Assembly: GCF_036226925.1 (NCBI RefSeq)
Contig: NZ_CP109031.1
Location: 3,472,001-3,536,000, forward strand
From: Streptomyces sp. NBC_00659
GTDB lineage: Bacteria > Actinomycetota > Actinomycetes > Streptomycetales > Streptomycetaceae
Direction of reading: 5' to 3'
Length of the DNA: 64,000 nt
In this document: positions 42,049 to 52,061 of the stretch, piece by piece
How positions within the stretch are numbered: the first letter of the stretch is position 1
Layout of the letters: the number at the start of each line of letters is the position of its first letter
Program-made: the position numbers and the translations under genes
The notes under the pieces: generated by a model
Told to the model about the DNA's origin: nothing
What the model saw: only the letters and a program-made list of their open reading frames with translations
Databases searched by the model: none

Positions 42049-43728
42049 CTACTTCCTTTTCGAACGGCTCGTGGGGGAACCGCTCGGCTTCGGGCCGGCG
42101 GATCGGGTTTTCAGTCGCCGGGCGAGGGCCGACTTCGCCTTCGCGACCAGCGACCGCTTCGGCGAGTGCAGGGGACCCGTGGTGATCACCACGCGGCCCT
42201 TGGGGTTCACCGTCGCCCGCGCGTAGTACGGGTCCTCATAGGCACCCCAGCGGCGGGCCAGCGGCATGGGCTTGCCCTTGCCGCGCACGGGGATCTCGTA
42301 CGTCGAACCGGCGACGTCGAGGTAGACCCGGACACCCAGTTTGACCGAGCGCCGCTCCAGCGGGATGCGCGCGTGCAGCACCGTGGCTGTGCCGTCATCG
42401 GCGAGTTCGGTCGTGAACTCACCCACAGGAGCGGGGAGTTCGTGGCCCTCCGGAAGGCTTCTGGCTCCGGGCTTGTCCGCCGACTTCGGCATGGCGCCCT
42501 GGGCGAGGCGCAGGACGGCTCCGTCGACTTCGCCGAGGACCGGCAGCCGCAGGGTGGCCGTGTACGTGATCTTGTCGTCCGCCTGCTCCCAGGTGGAGGC
42601 GAGCAGTTCGGTGCCCTTGGCGAGGCGGCCGGGAACCGCTTCCCCGACGAGCTCGTAGCAGCGGTCGGACAGTCCGATGCGGGGATCGCGGAAGCCCGGG
42701 TAGCGGGCGTAGGCGCGCTCGCCCTCGACGACGAACGGCGGCGCTCCGTTCGCCTTCTCCGAGGCGATCGCCTCGCACAGTTCGTCGACCGCGCCCGCCT
42801 GGGCCAGGCAGATGCGCACCCGGCGCTTGACATCCATGGCGTCGCGGATGCCGTCGGTGAGGTAGGCGTCGGCGAGCCGCGCGACGCCCGCGCAGAGGTC
42901 GCGCTGGAGTTCGCGGTCGAGCGCGGGGAAGTCGTCCTGGACGAGCTTGGCCACTTCCCAGGTGAAGTGCCGGCGCAGTACGGCGTCGCGCTCCGGGCCC
43001 GCCTCGAGGAGACCGGCCGTGAAGTCCATGATCTCCACCGCGCACTGCAGCCGCGCCAGATGGTCGGCGCGGTAGGTGATGTTGCTGGCGTCGCCCCGCT
43101 TCACCGCGTAGTAGCAGGTGTAGTCGGCCACCACGGAGATCTTCCGCGCACGCACGCAGGCCTCGATGGTGAACGGCTGGTCACTGCCCACGGGCAGGTG
43201 CTCGGGGAAGCGCAGCTTGTGCTGTTCGACCATCTCGCGCCGGAACAGCTTGGTGTTGGCGAGCGTCCACGGCAGGGCGGAGTCGGCGAGGCCGACGTCC
43301 GGGTTGTTCTCCTTGTAGAGAGCCTGGTGGACGTACCGGCCGTTCGTTCCGACCATCTTGCCGACGACGACGTCGGAGCCGTGCTCGTCGGCGCAGGCCA
43401 CCATGCGCTCCAGCGCTTCCTCGCCGAGGTGGTCGTCGGAGCCGATGAAGTAGACGTAGCGGCCCGTGGCGACGTCCAGCGCACGGTTGCTGGGGGCGGC
43501 CGGGCCACCGGAGTTGGCCTGGTGAAGCACCTTGACGGTGCCCGGGTACCGCTCCGCGAAGCGGTCGAGTTCGGCACCGCTGTCGTCGGTGGAGCCGTCG
43601 TCGACCGCGACGATCTCCAGCCTGTCGCGGCCGATGCTCTGCCCGATCAGGGAGTTCAGACACTCCGTCAGATAGGGCATGGTGTTGTAGACCGCGACGA
43701 CGACGCTGACGTCGGGTGTGCCACTCAT
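42049..43728 (-). CDS. GT2 family glycosyltransferase with C-terminal domain, TarS-like
   Basis: A 559-residue glycosyltransferase. GT-A part (1 to about 230): VSVVVAVYNTMPYLTECLNS, AVDDGSTDDSGAEL, QANSGGPAAPSNRAL, YFIGSDDHLG and PVGSDQPFTIEACVRARKIS. It is clearly paralogous to the region 2 enzyme at 12838-14073 (same NSGGP and D-D-x-F blocks) but has a long extra C-terminal beta-rich region (about 330-520) with segments such as YTATLRLPVLGEVDGAVLRL and VLHARIPLERRSVKLGVRV, as in TarS-type enzymes, and a basic tail. ATG 43728 overlaps the preceding gene's stop (ATGA). Product likely a glycan-modifying or chain-building transferase. Confidence 0.87.
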   Translation of the reverse strand: MSGTPDVSVVVAVYNTMPYLTECLNSLIGQSIGRDRLEIVAVDDGSTDDSGAELDRFAERYPGTVKVLHQANSGGPAAPSNRALDVATGRYVYFIGSDDHLGEEALERMVACADEHGSDVVVGKMVGTNGRYVHQALYKENNPDVGLADSALPWTLANTKLFRREMVEQHKLRFPEHLPVGSDQPFTIEACVRARKISVVADYTCYYAVKRGDASNITYRADHLARLQCAVEIMDFTAGLLEAGPERDAVLRRHFTWEVAKLVQDDFPALDRELQRDLCAGVARLADAYLTDGIRDAMDVKRRVRICLAQAGAVDELCEAIASEKANGAPPFVVEGERAYARYPGFRDPRIGLSDRCYELVGEAVPGRLAKGTELLASTWEQADDKITYTATLRLPVLGEVDGAVLRLAQGAMPKSADKPGARSLPEGHELPAPVGEFTTELADDGTATVLHARIPLERRSVKLGVRVYLDVAGSTYEIPVRGKGKPMPLARRWGAYEDPYYARATVNPKGRVVITTGPLHSPKRSLVAKAKSALARRLKTRSAGPKPSGSPTSRSKRK

Positions 43729-45308
43729 ATCCGCGCCTCCGCCGGTCTCCGCTCGGCCACCTGCCGGGCCCCGCTGCCGGGCAGCAGCCCGCTGTAGACC
43801 TCGTCCAGCACGTCGGCCTGGGCCTCCCAGGTCCACTGGTCGAGGAGCCCCGGCTTGTCGTAGACGCTCCGGTAGCGCTCGGCGTCGCCCAGAACGGACT
43901 TCACCGCGCGGACGTAGTCCTCCACGTCCTCGGCCCGGAACACCTCGCCCTGGCGGGTCTGCTCGACCATGGAGCCCATCGTCTTCACGTCGCTGACCAC
44001 CAGCGGCAGCCGGGCGTGGGAGTACTCGAAGAACTTGGTGATGAGCGCGATCTCGTGGTTCGGCCAGTGGTGGATCGGGATGACCCCGAGGTCCGCGGCC
44101 GCGAGGAAACGCACGACCTGGTAGTGCGGCACGTACGGCAGGATGTGCAGCCGGTCGCCGACGCCCAGCTCCTCCGCCCGCGCCCGAAGGGCCCGCATGT
44201 ACTCGGATTCGGTGTTGAGCACGACGAACGCGGTGTGCACGTCGGGCAGCTGCGGCAGCGACTCGACCATCGTGTCGAGGCCGCGCTGCGGAGCGGCGGC
44301 ACCGCTGTAGACGGTCAGGGGCACATCGTGTCCGATGCCGCACAGCTCCCGCAGGTCCGGAACGGGCTCGGCCGCCTGCTCCGGCGCGACCTCGCCGTCG
44401 GGCGCGTTGAGGACGACGGTGGGGCGGGCCTTGAGACCGTGCCGCTCCTGGAGCATCCCGGCAAGGGTGTCCGAGACCGTCGTCACGGCGTCGGCGTGCC
44501 GCGAGTACTCCAGCTCGTGGGCGCACTGGGCGACGTGCCAGCGCGGGTGCGAACTCCACGGCTTGATTCCGGGCAGGAACTCGTGGGCGTCCCAGACGAG
44601 CTTGACCTTCCGGCCCTTGGCGCGGGCGCGCAGCGTGGCGCGGGCTCCGACACCCAGCATGCGGAAGTCGTTGGCGTGGACGAGGTCGGGCTTCAGCTCG
44701 TCGATGACCTTGCCGTACGCGAGCTCGTAGTCCCAGAGATGAGGGTCGAGCCTGCGCCAGGCGCGGGTGCCCATGGTCTTCTTCCAGAAGGCGGTGGTGA
44801 ACCTGTCCAGAGCGGAGTCCATGTCCTTGCGCCGCTTCTCCAGCGCCAGGGTGCTGCGGTGGCGCAGTTTCACCCAGGAGTACAGGAAGCGGGCCAGGAA
44901 GCGGGGCGCCAGGAGCCTCAGCCGGCCGAGGGCCGAACCCTCCTGCTTGGCGAGGATCAGCCGGATGTTGAGGTCGGCACGCCTGGCCTTGATCTTCTGA
45001 CGCCGGTACGCGGCCAGCGGACCGGGCCGGTACGCCAGCGGGGCGCGCAGCACGGCACGCCGGTACTCGTGGCGTCGGCGGGACATCGGACCGGGCACCG
45101 GCAGGAGCCGGACCTCGGCGTCACCGATCTGCCAGGTCTGTTCCTTCTTCCCCTTGGCCTTGCCCAGCAGTACGACGTCCCAGCCCGCTTCGGCGGCCGA
45201 CCTGGCCTCCTTCTGCACGCGCGAATCGCCGTTGACCCCGTTGTCGACGAGCATCACGATCCGCCCGCGCACGGGCCGGTTCGTCGACTTGTTGTTCTCA
45301 GCTGCCAT
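43725..45308 (-). CDS. GT4-type glycosyltransferase
   Basis: A 527-residue GT-B enzyme. N-terminal VMLVDNGVNGDSRVQKEARS, a basic insert of about 130 residues (RRRHEYRRAVLRAP and onward), DLVHANDFRMLGVG, VWDAHEFLPGI, VTTVSDTLAGML, and the C-terminal ADLGVIPIHHWPNHEIALIT followed by KFFEYSHARLPLVVSDV, where the E/K pair binds the sugar nucleotide. The arginine-rich insert may contact membrane. It overlaps the upstream oxidoreductase gene by 11 bp and the downstream one by four, so all are co-translated. Confidence 0.88.
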   Translation of the reverse strand: MAAENNKSTNRPVRGRIVMLVDNGVNGDSRVQKEARSAAEAGWDVVLLGKAKGKKEQTWQIGDAEVRLLPVPGPMSRRRHEYRRAVLRAPLAYRPGPLAAYRRQKIKARRADLNIRLILAKQEGSALGRLRLLAPRFLARFLYSWVKLRHRSTLALEKRRKDMDSALDRFTTAFWKKTMGTRAWRRLDPHLWDYELAYGKVIDELKPDLVHANDFRMLGVGARATLRARAKGRKVKLVWDAHEFLPGIKPWSSHPRWHVAQCAHELEYSRHADAVTTVSDTLAGMLQERHGLKARPTVVLNAPDGEVAPEQAAEPVPDLRELCGIGHDVPLTVYSGAAAPQRGLDTMVESLPQLPDVHTAFVVLNTESEYMRALRARAEELGVGDRLHILPYVPHYQVVRFLAAADLGVIPIHHWPNHEIALITKFFEYSHARLPLVVSDVKTMGSMVEQTRQGEVFRAEDVEDYVRAVKSVLGDAERYRSVYDKPGLLDQWTWEAQADVLDEVYSGLLPGSGARQVAERRPAEARI

Positions 45309-46323
45309 GGATGGCCAGGTCCTCCGAAAGAAGCGAAACGCTGCGGTTTTCCAACGCCGACTCCAGCACAGCCGCCGCCACTTCCACCGTCCGCGTGCCC
45401 TGGCGCAGGGTGCAGATGTCGGCCGGCTTGCCGAGCACGGCGTCGCGGAACAGCTCGTGTTCGACGAGGAGCGGCTCGCGCTTCGGGATGGCGTAACGGA
45501 TCATGTCGCCCTCGGAGACACCGCGGAAGGCCTGGAGTGCCTCCCACTCCGTGGAAATCGCGGCGTTGGAGTGGAACGTCAGGTCGGCGGTGAGCGTGTC
45601 GGCTATGAAGCAGCCGCGCTCGCCGGTGACCGACGTGAAGCGCTCCTTGAGCGGGCTCAGCCAGTTGACCAGGTGGTTGACCATCGTGCCGTCGTCGAGG
45701 CGGCCGACCGCGGAGACCATGTCCTCGTGCTCGCGGCCGCTCTTGGAGACGGTGTGCGCGGCGATGGAGACGTACTCGCGCCCGGTCACCCAGCCGGTGA
45801 GGTCGATGTCGTGGGTGGCGAGGTCCTTGACCACGCCGACGTCCGCGATGCGGTGCGGGAAGGGACCCTGGCGGCGGGTGACGACCTGGTAGACGTCGCC
45901 GAGCTCGCCGGCCTCCAGCCGGGCGCGCAGCGAGCGCAGCGCCGGGTTGCACCGCTCGATGTGGCCGACGCCGGCCACCAGGCCGCGCGACTCGAACGCC
46001 TCGACGAGACGGTGTGCGCCCGCCACGGTGTCGGCGACCGGCTTCTCGATCAGCGCGCAGACACCGGCCTCGGCGAGCTGCATGCCGACCGGCTCGTGCA
46101 GCGCCGTGGGACAGGCCACGACGGCGTAGTCGATGCCGAGAGCGATGAGCTGCTCGACGGTGTCGAGGACCGGCGCGCCCTGGGCGGCGCCGAACTTGTC
46201 GCCCATCGGGTCGACGACGGCGACGAAGTCGACGCCCTCCAGCCCGGACAGGACACGGGCGTGGTGACGCCCCATGGAGCCGAGACCGACGAGGCCGGCC
46301 CGCAGCTTCTTCCCGCTGCTCAC
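45298..46323 (-). CDS. Gfo/Idh/MocA family oxidoreductase, WbpB-like
   Basis: A 341-residue NAD-dependent oxidoreductase. Rossmann start LRAGLVGLGSMGRHHARVLS, the family signature ALIEKPVADTVAGAHRLVEA (EKP), GHIERCNPALRSLR and DLATHDIDLTGWVTGRE are present. WbpB/WlbA oxidises C3 of UDP-GlcNAcA to the 3-keto sugar that the aminotransferase then takes. Its GTG start overlaps the aminotransferase stop by four bases. Confidence 0.88.
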   Translation of the reverse strand: MSSGKKLRAGLVGLGSMGRHHARVLSGLEGVDFVAVVDPMGDKFGAAQGAPVLDTVEQLIALGIDYAVVACPTALHEPVGMQLAEAGVCALIEKPVADTVAGAHRLVEAFESRGLVAGVGHIERCNPALRSLRARLEAGELGDVYQVVTRRQGPFPHRIADVGVVKDLATHDIDLTGWVTGREYVSIAAHTVSKSGREHEDMVSAVGRLDDGTMVNHLVNWLSPLKERFTSVTGERGCFIADTLTADLTFHSNAAISTEWEALQAFRGVSEGDMIRYAIPKREPLLVEHELFRDAVLGKPADICTLRQGTRTVEVAAAVLESALENRSVSLLSEDLAIHGS

Positions 46324-47435
46324 AGCTGGGCCCCCAGCGCGTTCACGGCGGACACGATGCGCTCCAGGTCCCCGGCGGACAGACCCGGGTGGACGGGCAG
46401 CGAGACGACCTCGGCGGCCGCGCGCTCCGTCTCGGGCAGGTCCCAGGTGCGGCCGGCCTTCTGGTCCGGCTCCCAGTACGGCTTCAGCCGGTGGATCGGC
46501 GTCGGGTAGTACACGGCGTTGCCGATGCCGGCCTCGGTCAGGCTCGCCATGGCGGCGTCGCGGTCGCCCCGGACCCGCACGGTGTACTGGTGGAAGACGT
46601 GACGCGCGCCCTCGGCGACGCTCGGCGTGACCACGGACGGCGCGCTGATGTGCTCCGTCAGGTACGCGGCGTTGGCGATGCGCTGCTCGGTCCAGCCGTG
46701 GAGCTTCGCGAGCTGCACCCGGCCGATGGCGGCGGAGACGTCCGTCATACGGACGTTGGCGCCGACGATCTCGTTGGCGTAGCGCTGCTCCATGCCCTGG
46801 TTACGCAGCAGCCGCAGGGTGCGGGCGATCTCCGCGTCGGCGGTGGTGACCATGCCGCCCTCGAGGCTGTGCATGTTCTTGGTCGGGTAGAAGCTGAACG
46901 TTCCCGCGCTGCCGAAGGCGCCGACCGGCGTTCCGTGCAGGGCGGCCGCGTGCGCCTGGCAGGCGTCCTCGACCACGGCGAGCCCGTGCCGCTCGGCGAT
47001 CGCCATGATCTTGTCCATGGCGGCGGGGTGGCCGTAGAGATGGACCGGCATGATCGCGGCGGTGCGCGGCGTGATGGCCGCCTCGACCGCGGCCGGGTCC
47101 AGACAGAAGCTGTCCGCCTCGATGTCGGCGAAGACCACGTCGGCGCCGACCAGCCGCACCGCGTTGGCGGAGGCGGCGAAGGAGAACGACGGCACGATGA
47201 CCTCGTCGCCCGGGCCGACGCCCAGAGCGAGCAGCGTCAGGTGCAGCGCGGAGGTACCGGAGTTGACCGCGGCGCAGTGCCGCCTGTCCACCACGTCCGA
47301 GAACTCCGCCTCGAAGGCGGCAACCTCGGGGCCCTGCACGACCCGGCCGCTGCGCAGTACGCGCACCGCGGCCTCGATCTCCTCTTCGCCGATCACGGGC
47401 CTTGCGGCGGGTATCAACTCATGGGCGTCGGTCAT
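46320..47435 (-). CDS. DegT/DnrJ/EryC1/StrS aminotransferase, WbpE-like
   Basis: A 371-residue PLP-dependent sugar aminotransferase. Visible: GRVVQGPEVAAFEAEF, AVNSGTSALHLTLLALGVGP, GDEVIVPSFSFAASANAVR, VVEDACQAHAA (PLP-binding Asp), FSFYPTKNMHSLEGGMVTT (catalytic Lys in the PTKN) and VFHQYTVRVRG. WbpE/WlbC puts an amino group on C3 of UDP-3-keto-GlcNAcA using glutamate. Start ATG 47435 has AAGGGA six bases upstream; ATG 47441 is less well placed. It is the first gene of the five-gene operon. Confidence 0.9.
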   Translation of the reverse strand: MTDAHELIPAARPVIGEEEIEAAVRVLRSGRVVQGPEVAAFEAEFSDVVDRRHCAAVNSGTSALHLTLLALGVGPGDEVIVPSFSFAASANAVRLVGADVVFADIEADSFCLDPAAVEAAITPRTAAIMPVHLYGHPAAMDKIMAIAERHGLAVVEDACQAHAAALHGTPVGAFGSAGTFSFYPTKNMHSLEGGMVTTADAEIARTLRLLRNQGMEQRYANEIVGANVRMTDVSAAIGRVQLAKLHGWTEQRIANAAYLTEHISAPSVVTPSVAEGARHVFHQYTVRVRGDRDAAMASLTEAGIGNAVYYPTPIHRLKPYWEPDQKAGRTWDLPETERAAAEVVSLPVHPGLSAGDLERIVSAVNALGAQL

Positions 47436-47780
47436 CGACATTCCCTTTCATCAGCGACCTCTAGGGCGCACCACTTTGTGCATGGGCCGGGAAGGAACGG
47501 TGTCGAGCCAGCACGTCCGCATCCCTGGAAGTCCACCGGCGTCTTGCGTCGGCGATCGCTTCCCGCAAGACCCTGCCCCCTGGGGTATCTCGCGTGGTCT
47601 ACGGCCGTATGTCACCAGCAGCCGAGTCCGCGGTCAGATTACCAGCAGAAGTGCAAAGCCTTTCCTCATGGTTACGAAAGGGAAACCCCAAGTTGGCGTG
47701 CTGCCAGTCACAGGGTTCACCGGGAGTGACCGCACCCCGCACCAGCTGCGGCGAAGCAGCCGGTGACACGCGAGGAACGA
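47436..47780. other. intergenic between glycan operon and rne terminator
   Basis: About 345 bp with no supported gene. It must contain the promoter of the aminotransferase-led operon on the minus strand; no clear -35/-10 pair could be assigned. This is the right boundary of the island. Confidence 0.5.
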
Positions 47781-47820
47781 CGAAGCGCGGGACACCGGCC
47801 TGCCGGTGTCCCGCGCTTCG
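47781..47820 (-). terminator. terminator of rne
   Basis: CGAAGCGCGGGACACCGG (47781-47798) pairs perfectly with CCGGTGTCCCGCGCTTCG (47803-47820) around CCTG, 16 bp past the rne stop: a strong 18-bp stem. Confidence 0.9.
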
Positions 47821-47836
47821 GTATGCGATCCGGAGG

Positions 47837-50800
47837 TCAGTCCTCTGTCGTCGCCGAGACAGACGCCGCCGTCTGCTCGGCGGCCACCGTGGACTTCTTG
47901 ACGGCCGCCTTCTTCGCGGTCGCCTTCTTGGCCGTGGCCTTCTTGGCGACCGTCTTCTTGGCCGCCACGGCCTTCGTGGCGGCGGCCTTCTTCGCCGTCA
48001 CCTTCTTGGCCGTCTTGCGGGCGGCCGTCTTCTTGGCGGCCGGGGCCTCGGCGTCGGCCTCGACGGCCTCCGGCTCGACCTCGGGCTCGGCGACCGGCTC
48101 CGCGGCGGCCGACGGGACGACCACGACGGCCGCCTCGGCGGACGCGGTGGGCGCGGTGGCCTTGCGCACGGCACGGCGGCGCGGGCGGGCCGGCGCGGCG
48201 CTCTCGGCGGGGGCCTCGGCCACCGGCTCGAGCGCCGTCTCCGTCTCGTCGGCGGTCTGCGCGGGGGCCTCGGCGACGGGCGCCGCGACCGGCTCCGTGA
48301 CCGTCACGACGGCCTCCTCGGCCGACCTGGGCGAACCGGCCGGCGCCGACACCTTGCGGGTCGCACGACGGCGCGTACGGCCCTGGGGAGCGGCCTCGGC
48401 CTCCGCCACGGCGGCCACGGGGGCCTCGACCGTCTCGGCCGGAGCCTCGACGACCGGCTGCTCGGACACCGGCTGCTCGGCGGCCGGCGCCTCGACGACC
48501 GGGTCCTCGGCCGCGAACGGCTCGGCCTCGACGGCCTCACGGGACCGGACGGCGGCGCGCTCGGCGCGCTCCTCGCGCCTGGTCCGGGGAGCGCGCTCCT
48601 CGGTCTTCGGCGCACCGGCGGGAGCGGACGCGCGCCGGGAGGCACGGCGCCGCGAGCGGCCACGGGTGGCTGCGGCCTCCGCCTCGGCGGCACTGCCGTA
48701 GAACTCCTCGTCCGGCTGGAACTCGGTCTCGACCAGAGCGACGGGCGCGGCGACCTCGGCGGCCACCTCCGCCTCGGTCTCGATCTCGGTCTCCAGCTCC
48801 TCGGCCACCTCGTGCTCGTGGTCGTGGTCGTGGTCCTGGACCTGCTCGGCACCGCCACGGCCGCGCTTCTTGCGCTTGCCGCCGCCACCGACGGACGTCG
48901 GCTGCTCCATGTGGACGATGACACCGCGGCCGTTGCAGTGGACACAGGTCTCGGAGAAGGACTCCAGCAGACCCTGGCCCACCCGCTTGCGGGTCATCTG
49001 CACGAGGCCCAGCGAGGTCACCTCGGCCACCTGATGCTTCGTACGGTCACGGCCCAGGCATTCGAGCAGGCGCCGCAGCACCAGGTCCCGGTTGGACTCC
49101 AGGACCATGTCGATGAAGTCGATGACGACGATGCCGCCGAGGTCGCGCAGCCGCAGCTGACGCACGATCTCCTCGGCCGCCTCCAGGTTGTTCCTGGTGA
49201 CGGTCTCCTCGAGGTTGCCGCCCTGGCCGGTGAACTTTCCGGTGTTGACGTCGACCACGATCATGGCCTCGGTCTTGTCGATCACCAGCGAGCCGCCGCT
49301 GGGCAGCCAGACCTTGCGGTCCAGCGCCTTCATGAGCTGCTCGTCGATCCGGTACGTGGCGAAGACGTCGACCTCGGAGGTCCACTTCGACAGCCGGTCG
49401 GTCAGGTCGGGCGCCACGTGGGAGACGTAGCCGTGGACGGTCTCCCACGCCTCGCCACCGCTGACGATGACCTTGGAGAAGTCCTCGTTGAAGATGTCGC
49501 GGACGACGCGGACGGTCATGTCCGGCTCGCCGTAGAGGAGGGTCGGGGCGTTGCCGCTCTTCGCCTTCTTCTCGATGTCCTCCCACTGCGCCTGGAGACG
49601 TTCGACGTCACGGCGCAGCTCGTCCTCGCTCGCGCCCTCGGCGGCGGTGCGCACGATGACGCCCGCGTCCTCGGGGACGATCTTCTTGAGGATGGTCTTC
49701 AGACGCGCGCGCTCGGTGTCGGGCAGCTTGCGGCTGATGCCGGTCATCGAGCCCTCGGGCACGTACACGAGGTACCGGCCCGGGAGGGAGACCTGGCTGG
49801 TCAGACGGGCGCCCTTGTGACCGATCGGGTCCTTGGTGACCTGCACCAGGACCGACTGGCCGGACTTGAGGGCGGCCTCGATCCGGCGCGGCCCGTGAGC
49901 CATGCCGAGCGCCTCGAAGTTGACCTCACCGGCGTAGAGCACCGCGTTGCGGCCCTTGCCGATGTCGATGAACGCGGCCTCCATCGACGGCAGCACGTTC
50001 TGGACCTTGCCCAGGTAGACGTTGCCGACGTACGAGGTCGCCTGCTCCTTGTTGACGTAATGCTCGACGAGCACGTCGTCCTCGAGGACACCGATCTGGG
50101 TGCGCTCACCGCTCTGGCGGACGACCATCACCCGCTCGACGGCCTCGCGGCGGGCCAGGAACTCGGCCTCCGTGATGATCGGAACACGGCGGCGGCCCTG
50201 CTCGCGGCCCTCGCGGCGGCGCTGCTTCTTCGCCTCGAGACGGGTCGAGCCCTTGATGGACTGCACCTCGTCCGAGGGCTGCTCCTCGCGCCTGCCGCGC
50301 GGTTCGCGGACCTTGACGACGGTGCGCTCGGGGTCGTTCTCGCCGGGCTGCTCGGCCTCGCCACCGGAGTCACCGGCGCGACGACGGCGGCGACGACGGC
50401 GACGGCTGCTGCTGGAGCCGCCCGACTCCTCGCGCTCGTCGTCCTCCTCGGCGTCCTCCTCGGCCTGCTCCGCGGTGTCCTCGGCGTCCTGCGCGGCCTG
50501 CTCGGCGGCGTAGTCGTCCTCACCGGCCTCGCTGTCCGCGTCCGACTCGGCGGACTCGCCGCGACGGCGACGGCGGCCACCGCGACGGCGACGGCGACGG
50601 GAGCCCGCGGACTCCTCCTCGCCCTCGTCACCCTCGACGGCGTCCTCCGCGTCCTCGGCGGATTCCGCGTCCTCGACGGGCTCCGCGTCCTCGACGGGCT
50701 CCGTGTCCTCGACCGGCTCCTGCGTCTCCTCGGTCACGGCCTGCGGCTCGTCCTCGAAGCCCCGGCGACGCCGGCGCCTGCGGCCGACGGCCGGCTCCTG

Positions 50801-51799
50801 GACGGTCTCGGCCGGTTCGGGAGCCTCAGCGGCCTCGGCCGCCTCGGCGGCAGCCGCGGCGGCGGCGCGCTCGGGCGTCTGGAACATCGGCTCGGTGAAC
50901 ACCGGCGCCTGGAACACGGCGACGGCCGGACGGGCCGGGCGCCGCGAGGACCCCTCGGTCTCCTTCGGCGCGGGCGCGGAGAAACCGACGGCGGCCTTGC
51001 GGGTGGCACGGCGACGGCTACGGCGCGGGCCGCCGTCCTCGGTCTGCGCGGCCTCGGTCTGCGCGGGCTCGGTCTGCGCGGGCTCGACGGCCTGCGGCTG
51101 CGCGGTCTCCTCGGACTTGCTCTCGCTGCTCACGGGCGCCTCCACACGCTCGTCGGCGGTGTCGCCCTCGGGCGCTCCGGCGGGCGCGGAGACCCGGCGG
51201 GTGGCACGACGGCGGGTCGTGCGGCGCGGGGCGGCCTCCTCGGCGGCGGGCTCGGCGGCGGGTGCCTCGGGCTCGGCTTCCGCGGTGGCGGGGGCGGCCA
51301 CCGGCTCGGCGGTCGTCACGACCTCGGCGGCCTCGGCCGCGGCGGGCGCTCCGGCGGGCGCGGAGGCCCGGCGGGTGGCGCGACGGCGCGTACGGCCGGC
51401 GGGCGCGGTCTCCTCGACCGCGGCCGGGGCCTCCTCGACGGGCCGGTTCTCGGGCTCGGCGACGGCGGCGGGCTCGACGGTCTCGGCGGTCCCGTCCGTC
51501 TCGGGCGCTCCGGCGGGAGCGGAGACACGACGGGTGGCACGACGGCGCGTACGGCGCGGTGCGGCGTCGTCGGAAGCCGCGGTGGCGGCGGCCTCGACCT
51601 CGGCCGGGGCCTCCTCGGCCGCGAGGTCGGCGGACGCCACGGCCGGTATGGCCGGCGCGGTGGTCTCGGCCGCGGCCTCGGTGGCGGCGGTCGGCGGACC
51701 GGCGGGGCGCGACGCCGCACGGCGGCGGCGCCGCGGCGGCAGGGTGTCGCTGGGTGTGTTGTTGTCGGAACCCTCGGTGGGTTCGGTCGGCTCGAGCAT
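47837..51799 (-). CDS. rne: Rne/Rng family ribonuclease (RNase E/G)
   Basis: A 1320-residue endoribonuclease for RNA decay and rRNA/tRNA maturation. The catalytic half (about 556-965) has the S1 region [20 protein letters not shown], the metal site ([23 protein letters not shown]) and the zinc link CVHCNGRG (about 953). It is wrapped by long disordered arms: N-terminal (1 to about 550) and C-terminal (about 970-1320), both Glu/Ala/Pro-rich with at least seven copies of a basic RRRATRRxSAPAGAP-type motif and an H1-like Lys/Ala tail ([14 protein letters not shown]). Catalytic core in the middle is the layout I recall for Streptomyces RNase ES. ATG 51799 has GGGAG ten bases upstream. Confidence 0.96.
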   Translation of the reverse strand: MLEPTEPTEGSDNNTPSDTLPPRRRRRAASRPAGPPTAATEAAAETTAPAIPAVASADLAAEEAPAEVEAAATAASDDAAPRRTRRRATRRVSAPAGAPETDGTAETVEPAAVAEPENRPVEEAPAAVEETAPAGRTRRRATRRASAPAGAPAAAEAAEVVTTAEPVAAPATAEAEPEAPAAEPAAEEAAPRRTTRRRATRRVSAPAGAPEGDTADERVEAPVSSESKSEETAQPQAVEPAQTEPAQTEAAQTEDGGPRRSRRRATRKAAVGFSAPAPKETEGSSRRPARPAVAVFQAPVFTEPMFQTPERAAAAAAAEAAEAAEAPEPAETVQEPAVGRRRRRRRGFEDEPQAVTEETQEPVEDTEPVEDAEPVEDAESAEDAEDAVEGDEGEEESAGSRRRRRRGGRRRRRGESAESDADSEAGEDDYAAEQAAQDAEDTAEQAEEDAEEDDEREESGGSSSSRRRRRRRRRAGDSGGEAEQPGENDPERTVVKVREPRGRREEQPSDEVQSIKGSTRLEAKKQRRREGREQGRRRVPIITEAEFLARREAVERVMVVRQSGERTQIGVLEDDVLVEHYVNKEQATSYVGNVYLGKVQNVLPSMEAAFIDIGKGRNAVLYAGEVNFEALGMAHGPRRIEAALKSGQSVLVQVTKDPIGHKGARLTSQVSLPGRYLVYVPEGSMTGISRKLPDTERARLKTILKKIVPEDAGVIVRTAAEGASEDELRRDVERLQAQWEDIEKKAKSGNAPTLLYGEPDMTVRVVRDIFNEDFSKVIVSGGEAWETVHGYVSHVAPDLTDRLSKWTSEVDVFATYRIDEQLMKALDRKVWLPSGGSLVIDKTEAMIVVDVNTGKFTGQGGNLEETVTRNNLEAAEEIVRQLRLRDLGGIVVIDFIDMVLESNRDLVLRRLLECLGRDRTKHQVAEVTSLGLVQMTRKRVGQGLLESFSETCVHCNGRGVIVHMEQPTSVGGGGKRKKRGRGGAEQVQDHDHDHEHEVAEELETEIETEAEVAAEVAAPVALVETEFQPDEEFYGSAAEAEAAATRGRSRRRASRRASAPAGAPKTEERAPRTRREERAERAAVRSREAVEAEPFAAEDPVVEAPAAEQPVSEQPVVEAPAETVEAPVAAVAEAEAAPQGRTRRRATRKVSAPAGSPRSAEEAVVTVTEPVAAPVAEAPAQTADETETALEPVAEAPAESAAPARPRRRAVRKATAPTASAEAAVVVVPSAAAEPVAEPEVEPEAVEADAEAPAAKKTAARKTAKKVTAKKAAATKAVAAKKTVAKKATAKKATAKKAAVKKSTVAAEQTAASVSATTED

Positions 51800-52061
51800 G
51801 CGGGTGGATCTCCCGTCAGGCTCCCGGGCGCCGCGCCTGGTCCGGCGATGCCGGTGACGTCCGCGGCTCGCGCGATGCGCGGTGCCGCCGTCCGGGGCGC
51901 GGGCGCCGCACGGGAGCTCTCTTTGTCCTGTCTCGCCGGTTCCGTACGCCATGTGTGCGTACGGCCTGGCGAAAGTCTTTAAGGTCGGTGCGCTGCCCGA
52001 CCCAGGTGGCTCCCGGATACGAGGGCGACGCTACGACATCGGTCCTTACGCGGGACCTTCC
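51800..52061. other. rne upstream region
   Basis: The 262-bp leader/promoter area of rne, between the DUF2344 gene stop and the rne start. RNase E mRNAs are often autoregulated through the 5' leader; no distinctive stem was singled out here. Confidence 0.4.

Noticed and set aside
40753..43797. 1014-codon plus-strand open frame opposite the dehydrogenase and glycosyltransferase
   Set aside because: It spans the stops and starts of two convincing minus-strand genes, as a GC-bias shadow does.
47594..51982. 1462-codon plus-strand open frame opposite rne
   Set aside because: It is a mirror of the GC-biased rne gene: Gly/Leu/Arg low-complexity reading with no family motif, while the minus strand encodes a clear RNase E/G.
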